A stretch of 64,000 nt of DNA from positions 12,987 through 76,986 of the forward strand of contig CAWKGV010000025.1 of NCBI GenBank assembly GCA_963849305.1, written 5' to 3'. Made by a program: the position numbers and the translations under genes. Each line of letters opens with the position of its first letter. Position 1 is the first letter of the stretch. This document shows, in pieces, positions 53,031 through 61,651 of this stretch. A model generated the notes under the pieces. The model saw only the letters and a list, made by a program, of their open reading frames with translations, was not told the origin of the DNA and did not search any database. Source of the DNA: CAWKGV01 sp963849305. Lineage in GTDB: Bacteria > Pseudomonadota > Alphaproteobacteria > Acetobacterales > Acetobacteraceae.

Positions 53031-56000
53031 ATGCTCGATTCGCAAAATGCATTTATCACACCGACCTTTCTTCGCTCCGTTTGGAGTACCGAGTATGAGG
53101 CGTTCAGAGACACCGACGCAGAACGCGTGTTGCTGGAGCGCCTCCGTGCCTGGGCGGCCCGCGCAGACCTGAAAGAGACCAGCGCCGAGGCCGCTTTCAT
53201 TAGAGTGTTTTTCGAGAAAACATGGGGCTATTTGCAGTCTGGGCAGGCGGGAACCGCAGGCGGCTTCACGCTCTTGCCAAAGTTCACCGTTGCTGGCGCG
53301 GGCGCCAAGGGTGGACCTGGCGAGGCCGACCTTGCGATCGGCTATTTCAGCAACGCGAGTTTAGTCCCGCAGGTGCTGTGCGAATTCAAGAGCATCAAGA
53401 GCTCACTCGACGCCAACCAGAAGCGCAAGGGCAATACCCGTTCTCCTGTCCAGCAATGTCTTGATTATCTAAGTCACGCGCGCAAGGGCATGGTTGGTAG
53501 CGAGCCGATGGTCCCGACCTGGGGACTCGTCTCGGACATGAACGAGTTCCGGCTCTACTGGTACGACCGCGGGCACCAGCAGTTCGTCCGTTTCGTCATA
53601 CAGCCGCGAGACCTCTTCCAAGGCGCGGGCCTGCTGGCAAATACCGAGTCGGCGCGCTTTGACCGATTTCTGTTTGCCAAGCTGTTTCACCGAGACTGCT
53701 TGCTCACCACCGGGGGTGGTTCGACGCTCCTGCATCTGATTCATCAGCGTCGGTTCCGTGACCGCGCTATCGAAGACACTTTTTATACCGAGTACCGCGC
53801 CTTCCGCGACCACCTTTATACCGCGCTTCTGGCGCGGAATGGGCCGGGCACGCCGCGTTTCCCTGGCACGCGAGGCCGACTAGTGCGGCTAGCACAGAAA
53901 ATTCTGGACCGGCTGCTGTTCGTCTTTTTTTGCGAGGACATGGGCCAGGCGCTCGCATTTCCGCCCAAGCTGCTGCGGGACTTTCTTATTAACCGTGCCA
54001 ACGACGAGTTCTTTAACCCGGAAGGGACCACGCTCTGGCAAGAGTTGCTGGCGTTGTTCCGCGCCATGAACGAGGGCACCGCATTTGGAGGCCGCGCAGT
54101 CCATCAGTTCAATGGGGGATTGTTTGCTACCGATCTGACGCTAGAATGATTGGTAGTACCAAACGGCCTGTTCTGTCAGCCTCTGCAAGGGCAGAACGAG
54201 GCCAGCATCGCCGACCACAAGCTAACGGTACTTTATCTTTGCGCTACCTACAACTACGCCGCCGATCTTGGCGAAGGAGGTGCGCGTGAAGGCCGCAAGA
54301 GCCTCGGCCTCTACACTCTGGGCCGGATTTTCGAGCAAAGCATTACTGAGCTGGAAATGCTGGAGGCGGAAGCGGACGAGCGCCCCTCCCTCAACAGGAT
54401 AAGCAAGCGCAAAACCGATGGCGTGTATTACACGCCTGAGTGGGTCGTCGAGCGAATTGTGGACGGCACTATAGGGCCATGTCTTGCCGGAATCCGCTCT
54501 GAGTGCGGCTGGCCGGACGATGGCAAAGATTTGCCAGGTGCAGAAGTAATCGACCGCTACTTGGATCGCTTGCGAACCTTCACGGTGCTGGACCCGGCAT
54601 GTGGTTCCGGTGCCTTCCTGATTACGTCGTTGCGGTATCTCGCAACGGAATGGCAGCGCGCGCGGGCGACCCGTCGGCAGGTGGCAGGAGCCACGCAAGA
54701 CGAAGATGAGGATGAGGCCACGCTGCTTCGCAACCTGCTCCGGACAAACATCTATGGCGTGGACATAAACCCAGCGTCCGTTGAGATCGCTCAGCTCGCA
54801 TTATGGCTTCACACCGCTCGCAGCGATCAGCCGCTATCGTCGCTTGACCACACCATTCGGTGCGGCAATAGCTTGGTGACGGCAAGTTATTTCCATGGCG
54901 TCCAACTCTTGCTAGATGAGACTGGACAAGAGCGGATCAACGCCTTTGATTGGCGTGCAGCCTTCCCCGAGGTCGCCGCGCGTGGCGGTTTCGATGCAGT
55001 GATCGGCAATCCACCCTATGTGAAACTACAGAACCTCCGTGCTGTTCAGCCGGATGTTGCGGACTACCTGATCAAAGGCCGGCCCGGTGTCGTGGCCCCC
55101 CCTTTCGCTAGCACGCGTACCGGCAATTTCGATTTATATTTGCCCTTTGTCGAGCAGGGTCTGGCGATGCTGAACCCGGATGGACGGCTGGGTTTCATCG
55201 CACCCAGTCTGTGGGCAGTGTACGATTACGGGGCTGGCTTGCGCGCCCTTGTTGCCACAGGACGGCACCTGGACCGCTGGCTCAACTTCGCAAGCTTCCA
55301 AGTATTCGAGGAGGCAACGATATATACAGCGCTACAATTCTATTCCAAAGCTCCCACCAAGCGGATTTACGTCGCGCAGGCACCGAGGGGACTTCTGTCT
55401 CCGGACCCTTGGGCGGACGCGGGCCCCCCTTTGGCATGGGGCGCGCAAGATTTTGGAGACCGCTGGTTGCTGCTGACCGGGCCGGAGCGGGCGCTAGTGG
55501 ATCGCCTGGCCTCAACATGCAAACGGTTGGACGATCCCGCTCATACATCAGCCATCTTTACCGGGCTTCAGACGAGCGCCGATAATGTCTATCATCTTCG
55601 GCGCTTGGGCCCGGGGCGCTATATGTTCGTACCAGGTGACCAGCGGTCCGAGTCGTATGAGGTGGAGATCGAGGATGCCCTGATGCATCCGCTAGTTTCG
55701 GGCGCTGAGGCCAAGCGGTACGTCGCTTCTAAAACGGAAACTTGGGTACTGTTTCCGTACGAGCGCACTGGGACACAGATGACCCTGATTTCGGCTACGA
55801 AGATGAAGGCGTCCTATCCAAAGGCGTGGGCGCATCTGGAACGCAACAAGGACGCGTTGTGTGGACGCGAAACTTCGCGGAACGGCGGCAGCAACAACCT
55901 TATTCGACACTTCGATGACTCAGCATGGTACCGCTTCGGACGTAACCAAAATCTCGATAAGCAGCACCTCACTAAGGTGATAGCACCCCGCCTGGTGTCA

Positions 56001-56861
56001 CATCTCGCCTGCTCAGTCGACGAGAAGGGCGCCTTCTATCTCGATAACGTGGACGTGGGTGGCATTCTGGCTGCGGAGGGACAAGACCCTTGGTTCCTTG
56101 CCGGCATCCTTAACTCGCCCGTTGCCGACTTCGTGTTTCGGCGGATCTCCAAGCCCTTTCGGGGCGATTACCTGTCGGCAAATAAGCAGTTCATCGCGCC
56201 TTTGCCGATCCCGACCACGGATCCAGAGCAGCGTGGGGCTGTTGCGGCTGGTGCGCGGACCCTACAACGCTTGCATACCCAGCGGAGGGACACGCTCGCG
56301 CTTGTTGGCCGCCGCCTAAAGGGTGCCACTCGGACCCGCCGCCCGGAGACGTGGTTGCTGCACGGCCTGCCCGATCGAATGGCGTTGCAAGCGGCCGCGC
56401 CCGCCAATTTCGACGCACGCCAGCGCCAGGCATGGGCATCGCAGCAATATGACGTGCAACTAAACGCTCGCTACGGCGCAATTCGCCCGCGCCTTCGACC
56501 TGCTGCCACGCTCGATGCCACGCTTACGGACGGTGAGCTTGCGTTTCTGGTGGATGGCATCCCCGTTGTGGACCGTGTGTTCGTAAGTACGACGGAAGGT
56601 CGTTTCCTGCTTGCGCAATGGAAGGTGCTGGCGTCGACACTCGGTTTCTCGGAGAAAACGACTGGCAAGACGCTGTGCGACGCGCTCCGTACACTTGTCT
56701 CCCCCAGCAACGCCGCTCTGGTGGAGCAGGTGGTGGCGTGCGCAGAGGAGCTTGCGAACTGCGAAGCAGACATCCATGGAGAAGAGTCACGGCTTAACGA
56801 GCTAATTTTTGCTCTCTACGGTCTCACCGCCGAGGAGCGCAGACTGATCGGCGGCAATTGA
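53031..56861 (+). pseudogene. Type IIG restriction-modification enzyme with an in-frame TGA
   Basis: One reading frame of about 1276 codons encodes nuclease, methylase and specificity parts, but TGA at 54147-54149 breaks it after FNGGLFATDLTLE. The N-terminal part has PD-(D/E)XK marks: KGGPGEADLAIGYF then VLCEFKSIKSSLD near residue 120. Past the stop, LVVPNGLFCQPLQGQNEASI continues without a gap, with SLGLYTLGRIFEQSITELEM, TDGVYYTPEWVV, the SAM-binding VLDPACGSGAFL and the catalytic NPPYVKL. The C-terminal 400 residues, with ILNSPVADFVFRRISKPFRG, are the target-recognition part. A CGA or TGG codon would heal it. Re-initiation at the TTG beside the TGA could give the methylase half alone. It is less GC-rich than its surroundings, suggesting import. 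Confidence 0.85.
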
Positions 56862-56984
56862 TGTTCTCTAGCGGCCTTTCCGACAGGTCGCATCCCGCCT
56901 AATGGCGCTGGAACTGGACCCCAACTATCGCGCCTGCGCCGCCGCCTGAACTCTCCTGAGGGCGCCTGGGTGCCGCGTGCACCC

Positions 56985-57043
56985 TCACCCCGGCTCTCTC
57001 CCGCAAGCGGCTGCAAGCGGGAGAGCGGGCGTTGCGTGGCGGC
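56985..57043. repeat. REP-like palindrome, copy B
   Basis: A variant of the palindrome at 46096: CTCTCCCGC and GCGGGAGAG form the stem, but an extra GCAAGCGG-type unit enlarges the loop. The flanks CCCTCACCCC on the left and GGCGTTG-x-GTGGCGG on the right match copy A. It lies between the restriction gene and the HTH gene. Confidence 0.65.
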
Positions 57044-57071
57044 GTGACTCAGGGACCGATGGTATTGTTGG

Positions 57072-57293
57072 CTACAAAGCGACCCGCGTCTCGGCGTGGA
57101 AGCTGTCGTACTCCGTCCGCAAGCCGTCCTCGTCGCGGTCGAGCAGACCCGCGTTGACCAGGGTCTCCACGTCCTCATGCACCCGCCGATAGTCGCGCCC
57201 CAGGGTCAATGCCTGGGCACGAATGCTCCGAGCGGGCGATTTGTGCACATGGCGTAGCAGCTCCAGGCGCTTGGTCGCGACAGGCGCGATCAT
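57072..57293 (-). CDS. HVO_A0114-type helix-turn-helix protein, N-terminally short
   Basis: 73 residues. TKRLELLRHVHKSPARSIRA and LTLGRDYRRVHEDVETLVNA match the conserved winged helix of this antitoxin-like regulator family, and LLDRDEDGLRTEYDSFHAET ends it. Family members usually have about 40 more residues at the N-terminus; here the upstream frame is not family-like, so it is probably truncated. The toxin partner is not present. ATG 57293 has no clear binding site. Confidence 0.6.
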   Translation of the reverse strand: MIAPVATKRLELLRHVHKSPARSIRAQALTLGRDYRRVHEDVETLVNAGLLDRDEDGLRTEYDSFHAETRVAL

Positions 57294-57582
57294 GGCGGTG
57301 TGGAAGCCGCCATTCGATCAATATCGCTGGCTCCCGACGTCCGTACGAACCAACCAAACATGAACAGTCGGTTAACGGCCGGTATACACCCGACCACTCC
57401 AACCCCGCTCGGGTGTACACGCCGCGCCCCGGCGAAACAGCTCGAAATCAACCCCGGTGTACACTCACACCCCGACCTCGATCACCGCGTCCGCCGCGAA
57501 CGCCCCCTCGCCCGAGAGGAGCGGCCGTCAACCTGCGGCCCTCGCCACACCGGCTGGTTTGGAAAGGCCGCTGCTCCCCGGC

Positions 57583-57943
57583 CGCGTGCTTCACCGAGCC
57601 CGAGATCGTCAGCGTCGGCCTGGGGCCTGAGGACGCCAGCAAACGCGGCATCGACATGATCGTTGCCCAGTTCCCGTTCGCGGCCAACGTTCGTGCGCTG
57701 AGCATGGAGGCTGGGGAAGCCGGCGGATTCATCCACGTGGTCGCCCGCGGCGACGATCATCGCGTGCTCGGCGTCCAGGCAGTCGGCGCGCACATTTCTG
57801 AAATGGTCGGGGAATTCATTTTGGCAATCGAGATGGGAGCCCTGCTCGAGGACGTGGCCGGAACGATCCACGCCCACCCGACCCTGAGCGAGGCGTTCCA
57901 CGAAGCCACCCTGAGAGGCCTCGGGCGTGCGATCCACATCTGA
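57583..57943 (+). pseudogene. C-terminal fragment of dihydrolipoyl dehydrogenase
   Basis: About 119 codons encode ACFTEPEIVSVGLGPEDASK, ANVRALSMEAGEAGGFIHVV and HAHPTLSEAFHEATLRGLGR, the dimerisation domain of an E3 (Lpd) subunit, with the catalytic His-x-x-x-x-Glu in HPTLSEA. The first 350 residues, including the FAD and NAD domains, are missing; the sequence before about 57583 is unrelated. The open frame starts further left at 57209 but that part is not Lpd-like. A gene remnant. Confidence 0.75.
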
Positions 57944-58002
57944 ATGCAAGGACTTCCGTTCGCGCGTCGCACTCCGTGCCGGACCGTGCTATAGGTCCCA
58001 CC

Positions 58003-58608
58003 ATGAACGTGGCGATCCGCAAGGCGCGCATGACGCGCGAGACTTTCTTCGACTGGGCACAGACCCAGGACGCACGCTACGAGTTCGACGGTTTCCAGCC
58101 CGTCGCCATGACGGGCGGCTCGATCAATCACAGCCAGACGACACAGAACATTCACTTCGCCTTGCGTACGCGGCTGGGTGGCAGCGGCTGCCGGCCTCTT
58201 GGGCCAGACGCCGGGGTCGCAACCATCGGTGACGCCGTCCGCTACCCGGACGCCCTCGTCACCTGCACCAAGGTAGAAGGCACAGCCCGGGTGGTCCCGG
58301 GGGTTATCGCCGTGTTCGAGGTGCTCAGCCCGACCTCCGGCCGGACCGACCGGATCGACAAGCTGCGCGAATACCGCGCCATCGCATCGGTCCGCCGCTA
58401 CGTCATCCTGGAACACGCCAGCGCAGCCCTGACCGTCTTCGAACGCGCCGACGGAGAGAGTGACTGGACGGCCACCGCGCTGACCTCCGACGACGTTCTG
58501 CGGATGCCCGAGATCGGGATCGAGATCCCTGTTGGCGAGTTCTACGAGAATGTCGATCTGCCGGACGCCGAGGGCGTCGACGACGACACGGCAGGCGCCA
58601 AGGGCTGA
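58003..58608 (+). CDS. Uma2-family endonuclease-like protein (second copy)
   Basis: 201 residues from ATG 58003. Uma2 marks: RMTRETFFDWAQTQDARYEF at the start, DGFQPVAMTGGSINHSQTTQ, VRYPDALVTCTKVEG (Asp) and VFEVLSPTSGRTDRIDKLRE with the Glu and a following Lys/Arg. YVILEHASAALTVFERADGE closes the fold. It lies within a region of broken genes but is itself intact, and is only distantly similar to the copy at 7393. Function unknown. Confidence 0.82.
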   Translation: MNVAIRKARMTRETFFDWAQTQDARYEFDGFQPVAMTGGSINHSQTTQNIHFALRTRLGGSGCRPLGPDAGVATIGDAVRYPDALVTCTKVEGTARVVPGVIAVFEVLSPTSGRTDRIDKLREYRAIASVRRYVILEHASAALTVFERADGESDWTATALTSDDVLRMPEIGIEIPVGEFYENVDLPDAEGVDDDTAGAKG

Positions 58609-58714
58609 TCGCGGCCGTAGCGGCGTGCGCCGATCTACCTCGCCAGGGCGTAGCAAAGTGGATTGGAAACCTACCCTGGTTGCCTCCAAGGTAATACGCG
58701 ATAAGAAGCCTTCC

Positions 58715-58876
58715 CGCGTGTTGAAATCCGTGCCATGCGCCACAGCCTACCGGAACGGCGTGCCGGACGAGGAAATCATGGCACACACGCGCCACCGCAG
58801 CCTCACCACCATGCGCAGCTGTGTCCGCCGCGCCAAGCTGGACCAGGCGACGCCCGCCGGGAAGCTCGGCTTCTGA
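58715..58876 (+). pseudogene. C-terminal fragment of a tyrosine recombinase (integrase)
   Basis: The last 45 or so codons read AYRNGVPDEEIMAHTRHRSL and TTMRSCVRRAKLDQATPAGK, the end of a phage-type integrase (HxxR and then the nucleophile region). The nucleophile position normally reads MRSYVRRA; here Cys stands at that Tyr. No complete catalytic domain precedes it, and the HSL of its usual HSLR lead-in is found one frame away. Non-functional remnant. Confidence 0.6.
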
Positions 58877-58938
58877 CCCGTCACCTTGGAGAGCCAGCCC
58901 TTCGAAAGTATCTCGGCCGACGCTTTGGCCCTCCAAAA

Positions 58939-58975
58939 GTGCGCAGGAAGTGCTACGTACGCCTTGCTTGCGCAC
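58939..58975. promoter_or_regulatory. Inverted repeat before the Xre/ParS-type antitoxin gene
   Basis: GTGCGCA at 58939-58945 and TGCGCAC at 58969-58975 form inverted 7-base arms around a TACGTA centre, 13 bases before ATG 58989. This is a plausible operator for the antitoxin or complex. Candidate only. Confidence 0.4.
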
Positions 58976-58988
58976 AATGGACTGACCG

Positions 58989-59543
58989 ATGTTGACGGCT
59001 TTGCTCGCGGATACCCGTGAACGGGATTTCGTCTCGCCGCAGCGGATGAGCCGGAGGCTGCGCCTGCCACTCGCTGAGCTCGCCAAGCTGGCCCACGTGC
59101 ACCGGAACACGCTCGCGCAGCGGCCTGACTCGCCCGTGGTCCAGAAAAGGCCGGTGGTCCCGATCCTGACTGCGGCCGAACAACTGACGGGCGATGCCGA
59201 CCGGGCGATCGTCTGGTTCCGGCATCAGCCTATCGCCGGACACGACGGCCGGACCGCGCTCGAACTCGTCGAGGCCGGCCATGCCGATGCGATCATGGCG
59301 CACTTGGAGGACCTCCGGGACGGCGCCTACGCGCGACTTGGCGGCTCGATGCCGCCCGGTCGGTCGCTGTCCGGGGCCGCTTCTGGCGCATGGTGGCGCC
59401 TCGATGGGCATTCGATCCGCTTTCGGGTGCCGGCCCGGGCGATCGCTGGAACGAGCCGGGCCAAGCCGCCCTCTACCTCTCCGACAGCCATGCGACCGCC
59501 ATTGCCGAGTATCAGCAGGACCTGCCTCGGCCCGGCACGCTGA
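58989..59543 (+). CDS. MbcA/ParS/Xre-type antitoxin, stop codon apparently lost
   Basis: The antitoxin part is about 113 residues from ATG 58989: a helix-turn-helix-like LPLAELAKLAHVHRNTLAQR, then the DUF2384 domain with AAEQLTGDADRAIVWFRHQP, GRTALELVEAGHADAIMAHL and EDLRDGAYA. The protein would normally end after that Tyr-Ala. Here CGA follows, where TGA would be expected, so the frame runs on 70 codons through the RES gene in a wrong register to 59543. This looks like a stop-loss mutation. It is the antitoxin half of a Xre/RES module whose toxin gene is decayed. Confidence 0.7.
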   Translation: MLTALLADTRERDFVSPQRMSRRLRLPLAELAKLAHVHRNTLAQRPDSPVVQKRPVVPILTAAEQLTGDADRAIVWFRHQPIAGHDGRTALELVEAGHADAIMAHLEDLRDGAYARLGGSMPPGRSLSGAASGAWWRLDGHSIRFRVPARAIAGTSRAKPPSTSPTAMRPPLPSISRTCLGPAR

Positions 59544-59853
59544 CAGCCTACGACGTGGACGCCCAAGCCGTCCTGGACCTCGCCGACCCAACCGTCCGGC
59601 ACGGGCCCTGGGCTTGGATGACGCTTTCCTCCGCCAGCCCTGGAAGCACATGCGGGACATCGAACGCAGACGGCCATCCTGTTGGGACTTCGTCGCCGCC
59701 ACGGCCCCGGCCGGATGCCACGGCTTGCGCGTCCCCTCGGGGGGAAGCTTGCGGGACGAACCTCGTTCTATGGCGTTGGAACGACCGCGGGGTCCTGTCG
59801 TCCGTCAGGTTGATGCGCTTGGAGATTTGCCGCGCGACCAAGTCTCCTGGTAA
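59345..59853 (+). pseudogene. RES-domain toxin gene, frameshifted several times
   Basis: Pieces of one RES protein occur in alternating frames. RFWRMVAPRWAFDPLSGAG and RWNEPGQAALYLSDSHATAI start in one frame with DLPRPGTLTAYDVDAQAVLD; LGLDDAFLRQPWKHMRDIER and CWDFVAATAPAGCHGLRVPS follow in another; then GTNLVLWRWNDRG returns to the first; and VDALGDLPRDQVSW ends the gene. At least three frame changes are needed, so it cannot be made. RES toxins deplete NAD. It follows the antitoxin gene. Confidence 0.72.
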
Positions 59854-59979
59854 TCAAGGCCCGCATAGCTTCGCTCGAGGGGGTCAGCTACACGGCGCTC
59901 CACACTTCAAGGTTGTATGCCATCTCCCATACGCCCAGCATTAAACTTTAAAAAGACTTTGCGGGGTTTTTGGTCCAAG

Positions 59980-60326
59980 CCACTGAAACGCTCGCCTACT
60001 ATCTGGAATGGCACATGCGCCGGAGCCTAGCTCCGATGCTGTTCGACGAGCAGGATCCGGCTGGACGTGACGCGCAACGCGCTTCACCCGTGGCGACGGC
60101 CAAGCCCTCGCCGGCGGCGCAGCGCAAGACCGCCCGCGAACGCACCGATGCCGCAGATGGCGAACCGCTCCCGGTGCACAGCTTTCACAGCCTGCTCGCC
60201 GATCTCGCCACCCTGACACGCAATGTCGTGCGCCTCGGGCACAATCGGCTCACCGCCATCCTCGCCACCCCCACCAGGATACAGCGCCGGAGCTTTGATT
60301 TGCTCGGCGTCGCGCTGACAGCGTAG
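59980..60326 (+). pseudogene. C-terminal fragment of an IS1634-like transposase
   Basis: The frame reads LAYYLEWHMRRSLAPMLFDE and GRDAQRASPVATAKPSPAAQ, then VHSFHSLLADLATLTRNVVR and RIQRRSFDLLGVALTA before the stop. This is the end of an IS4-superfamily (IS1634-type) DDE transposase; the catalytic DDE part is missing. The sequence just before is AT-rich (TTAAACTTTAAAAAG), unlike the rest of the window. The left limit is approximate. Confidence 0.6.
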
Positions 60327-60428
60327 ACAGACAGCCCCACGCACCATGAACAATGTCAATAGCTTGCGCTCAAAAATGGGCAAAGTTCGGTTCGCTCGCT
60401 AGGATCGGCGAGCTCGGCCGGTTCTCGA

Positions 60429-61455
60429 TCAGGTCGCCTTCACCATGGCAGCGTCATATGTTCCGCCGTGACGCAGTACAGCCCACACGATCCACGCCAG
60501 TTTGTTGGCCAGCGCTACGATGACCGTGTTCTTGTGCGCCCTCCCCTACAGCCCTTGTAGCCATTCCCAAGCGGCGTCGTACTCGCCGATAGCGACGGCA
60601 GCGCCGCCCGGGCGCCATGCACCAGCAGCTTGCGCAGATATTTGTTACCACGTTTGCTGATCCCCAGCAGCCGTGGTTCGCCGCCGGTCGTCATCCGCCG
60701 CGGTACCAGACCAAGCCAGGCAGCGAGGCCGCGCCCACGAGCAAACGTGGCGGCACCGCCGACCGCGGCCGCCAGAGCCGTGGCGTTCAACACGCCGATC
60801 CCGGGGATGCTTGCCAGGCGGCGGGCGGCTTCATCGGTCTTGGCCTGGGCAGCGAATTCACCGTCGAACGCCTCGATACGACGGTCCAGGTCACCCCATT
60901 CCGCTCGCGTGTCCTGACCAACTAGCGCACTCGTGGGCTCTGTCGTACTTCCTCCCCGTCCAGGATCAGCGCCAGATGTTGCGCGAGCTTGCGTCGCCCT
61001 TGCGGGACGGTGATGCCTGGTTCCAGCAGCACGGCGCGCAGCTGGTTCATCAGTGCCGTCCGCTCGCCGACCAGCCGGTCGCGAACGCGATGCAGGGATT
61101 GCATGTCGAGTTGCTCGACACTCTTCAATTCAATGAACCGCATCGTCGGTCGCGTTGCCGCCTCGGCGATCGCTTCGGCGTCCCGATCATCGTTCTTCTG
61201 TGCCCTCACGTACGGCTGAACATATTCCGGCGACATCAGCCGGATCTGATGTCCCTGGTCGCGCAAAATGCGTCCGAGATGGTGCGGGCCACAGCAGGCT
61301 TCCATTGCCACCACGCAAGGTGTCAGGTCGGAGGCGAACTTGACCACGCTGTCCCGCTGCATCCGCCGGCGCATGACAACTTGTCCCGAACCGTCCAGTC
61401 CCACCACACTGCGGCTGTTCTCCCCCAGGTCGATCCCGAGAACCGCGATCTGCAT
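60429..61455 (-). pseudogene. IS110-family transposase, at least two frameshifts
   Basis: From ATG 61455 the frame encodes QIAVLGIDLGENSRSVVGLD (first DEDD acidic residue), ACCGPHHLGRILRDQGHQIR and RAQKNDDRDAEAIAEAATRP up to TAG at 60922-60924. The protein goes on in another frame (ALVGQDTRAEWGDLDRRIEA), then the conserved C-terminal Ser region PGIGVLNATALAAAVGGAAT and GLAAWLGLVPRRMTTGGEPR with RGNKYLRKLLVHGARAAL. A further shift is needed to reach LAWIVWAVLRHGGTYDAAMV and the natural stop at 60429. The total length of about 342 codons suits IS110. No terminal inverted repeats are expected for this family. Confidence 0.8.
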
Positions 61456-61460
61456 GGGCA

Positions 61461-61640
61461 GTGACGGTGGAGGTTCTGAATGCGATCTACCAGGCGGACT
61501 TCCTCGGCTTCTCCTACGGATTCCGACCCGGAAGGGGGCAGCACGATGCGCTGGACGCACTGGCGATTGGCATTGAGAGCCAGGCGGTGAACTGGATCCT
61601 GGACGCCGACATCAAGGGACTGTTGGATCTCGCGTCATAA
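61461..61640 (+). pseudogene. Group II intron reverse-transcriptase fragment
   Basis: Fifty-nine codons encode VTVEVLNAIYQADFLGFSYG and FRPGRGQHDALDALAIGIES then NWILDADIKGLLDLAS and a stop. This is the N-terminal RT part (motifs before the YADD site) of an LtrA-type maturase, where DADIKGFFD is the usual motif. The reading is cut off just after that. It lies head-to-head with the IS110 gene, 5 bases from its start, which suggests one element interrupted the other. Confidence 0.7.
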
Positions 61641-61651
61641 TGCGCCCTGGT

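Noticed and set aside
54147..54149. Selenocysteine at the TGA of the restriction gene
   Set aside because: No family member uses selenocysteine there and no SECIS-like hairpin was seen just after it; an Arg or Trp codon change is simpler.
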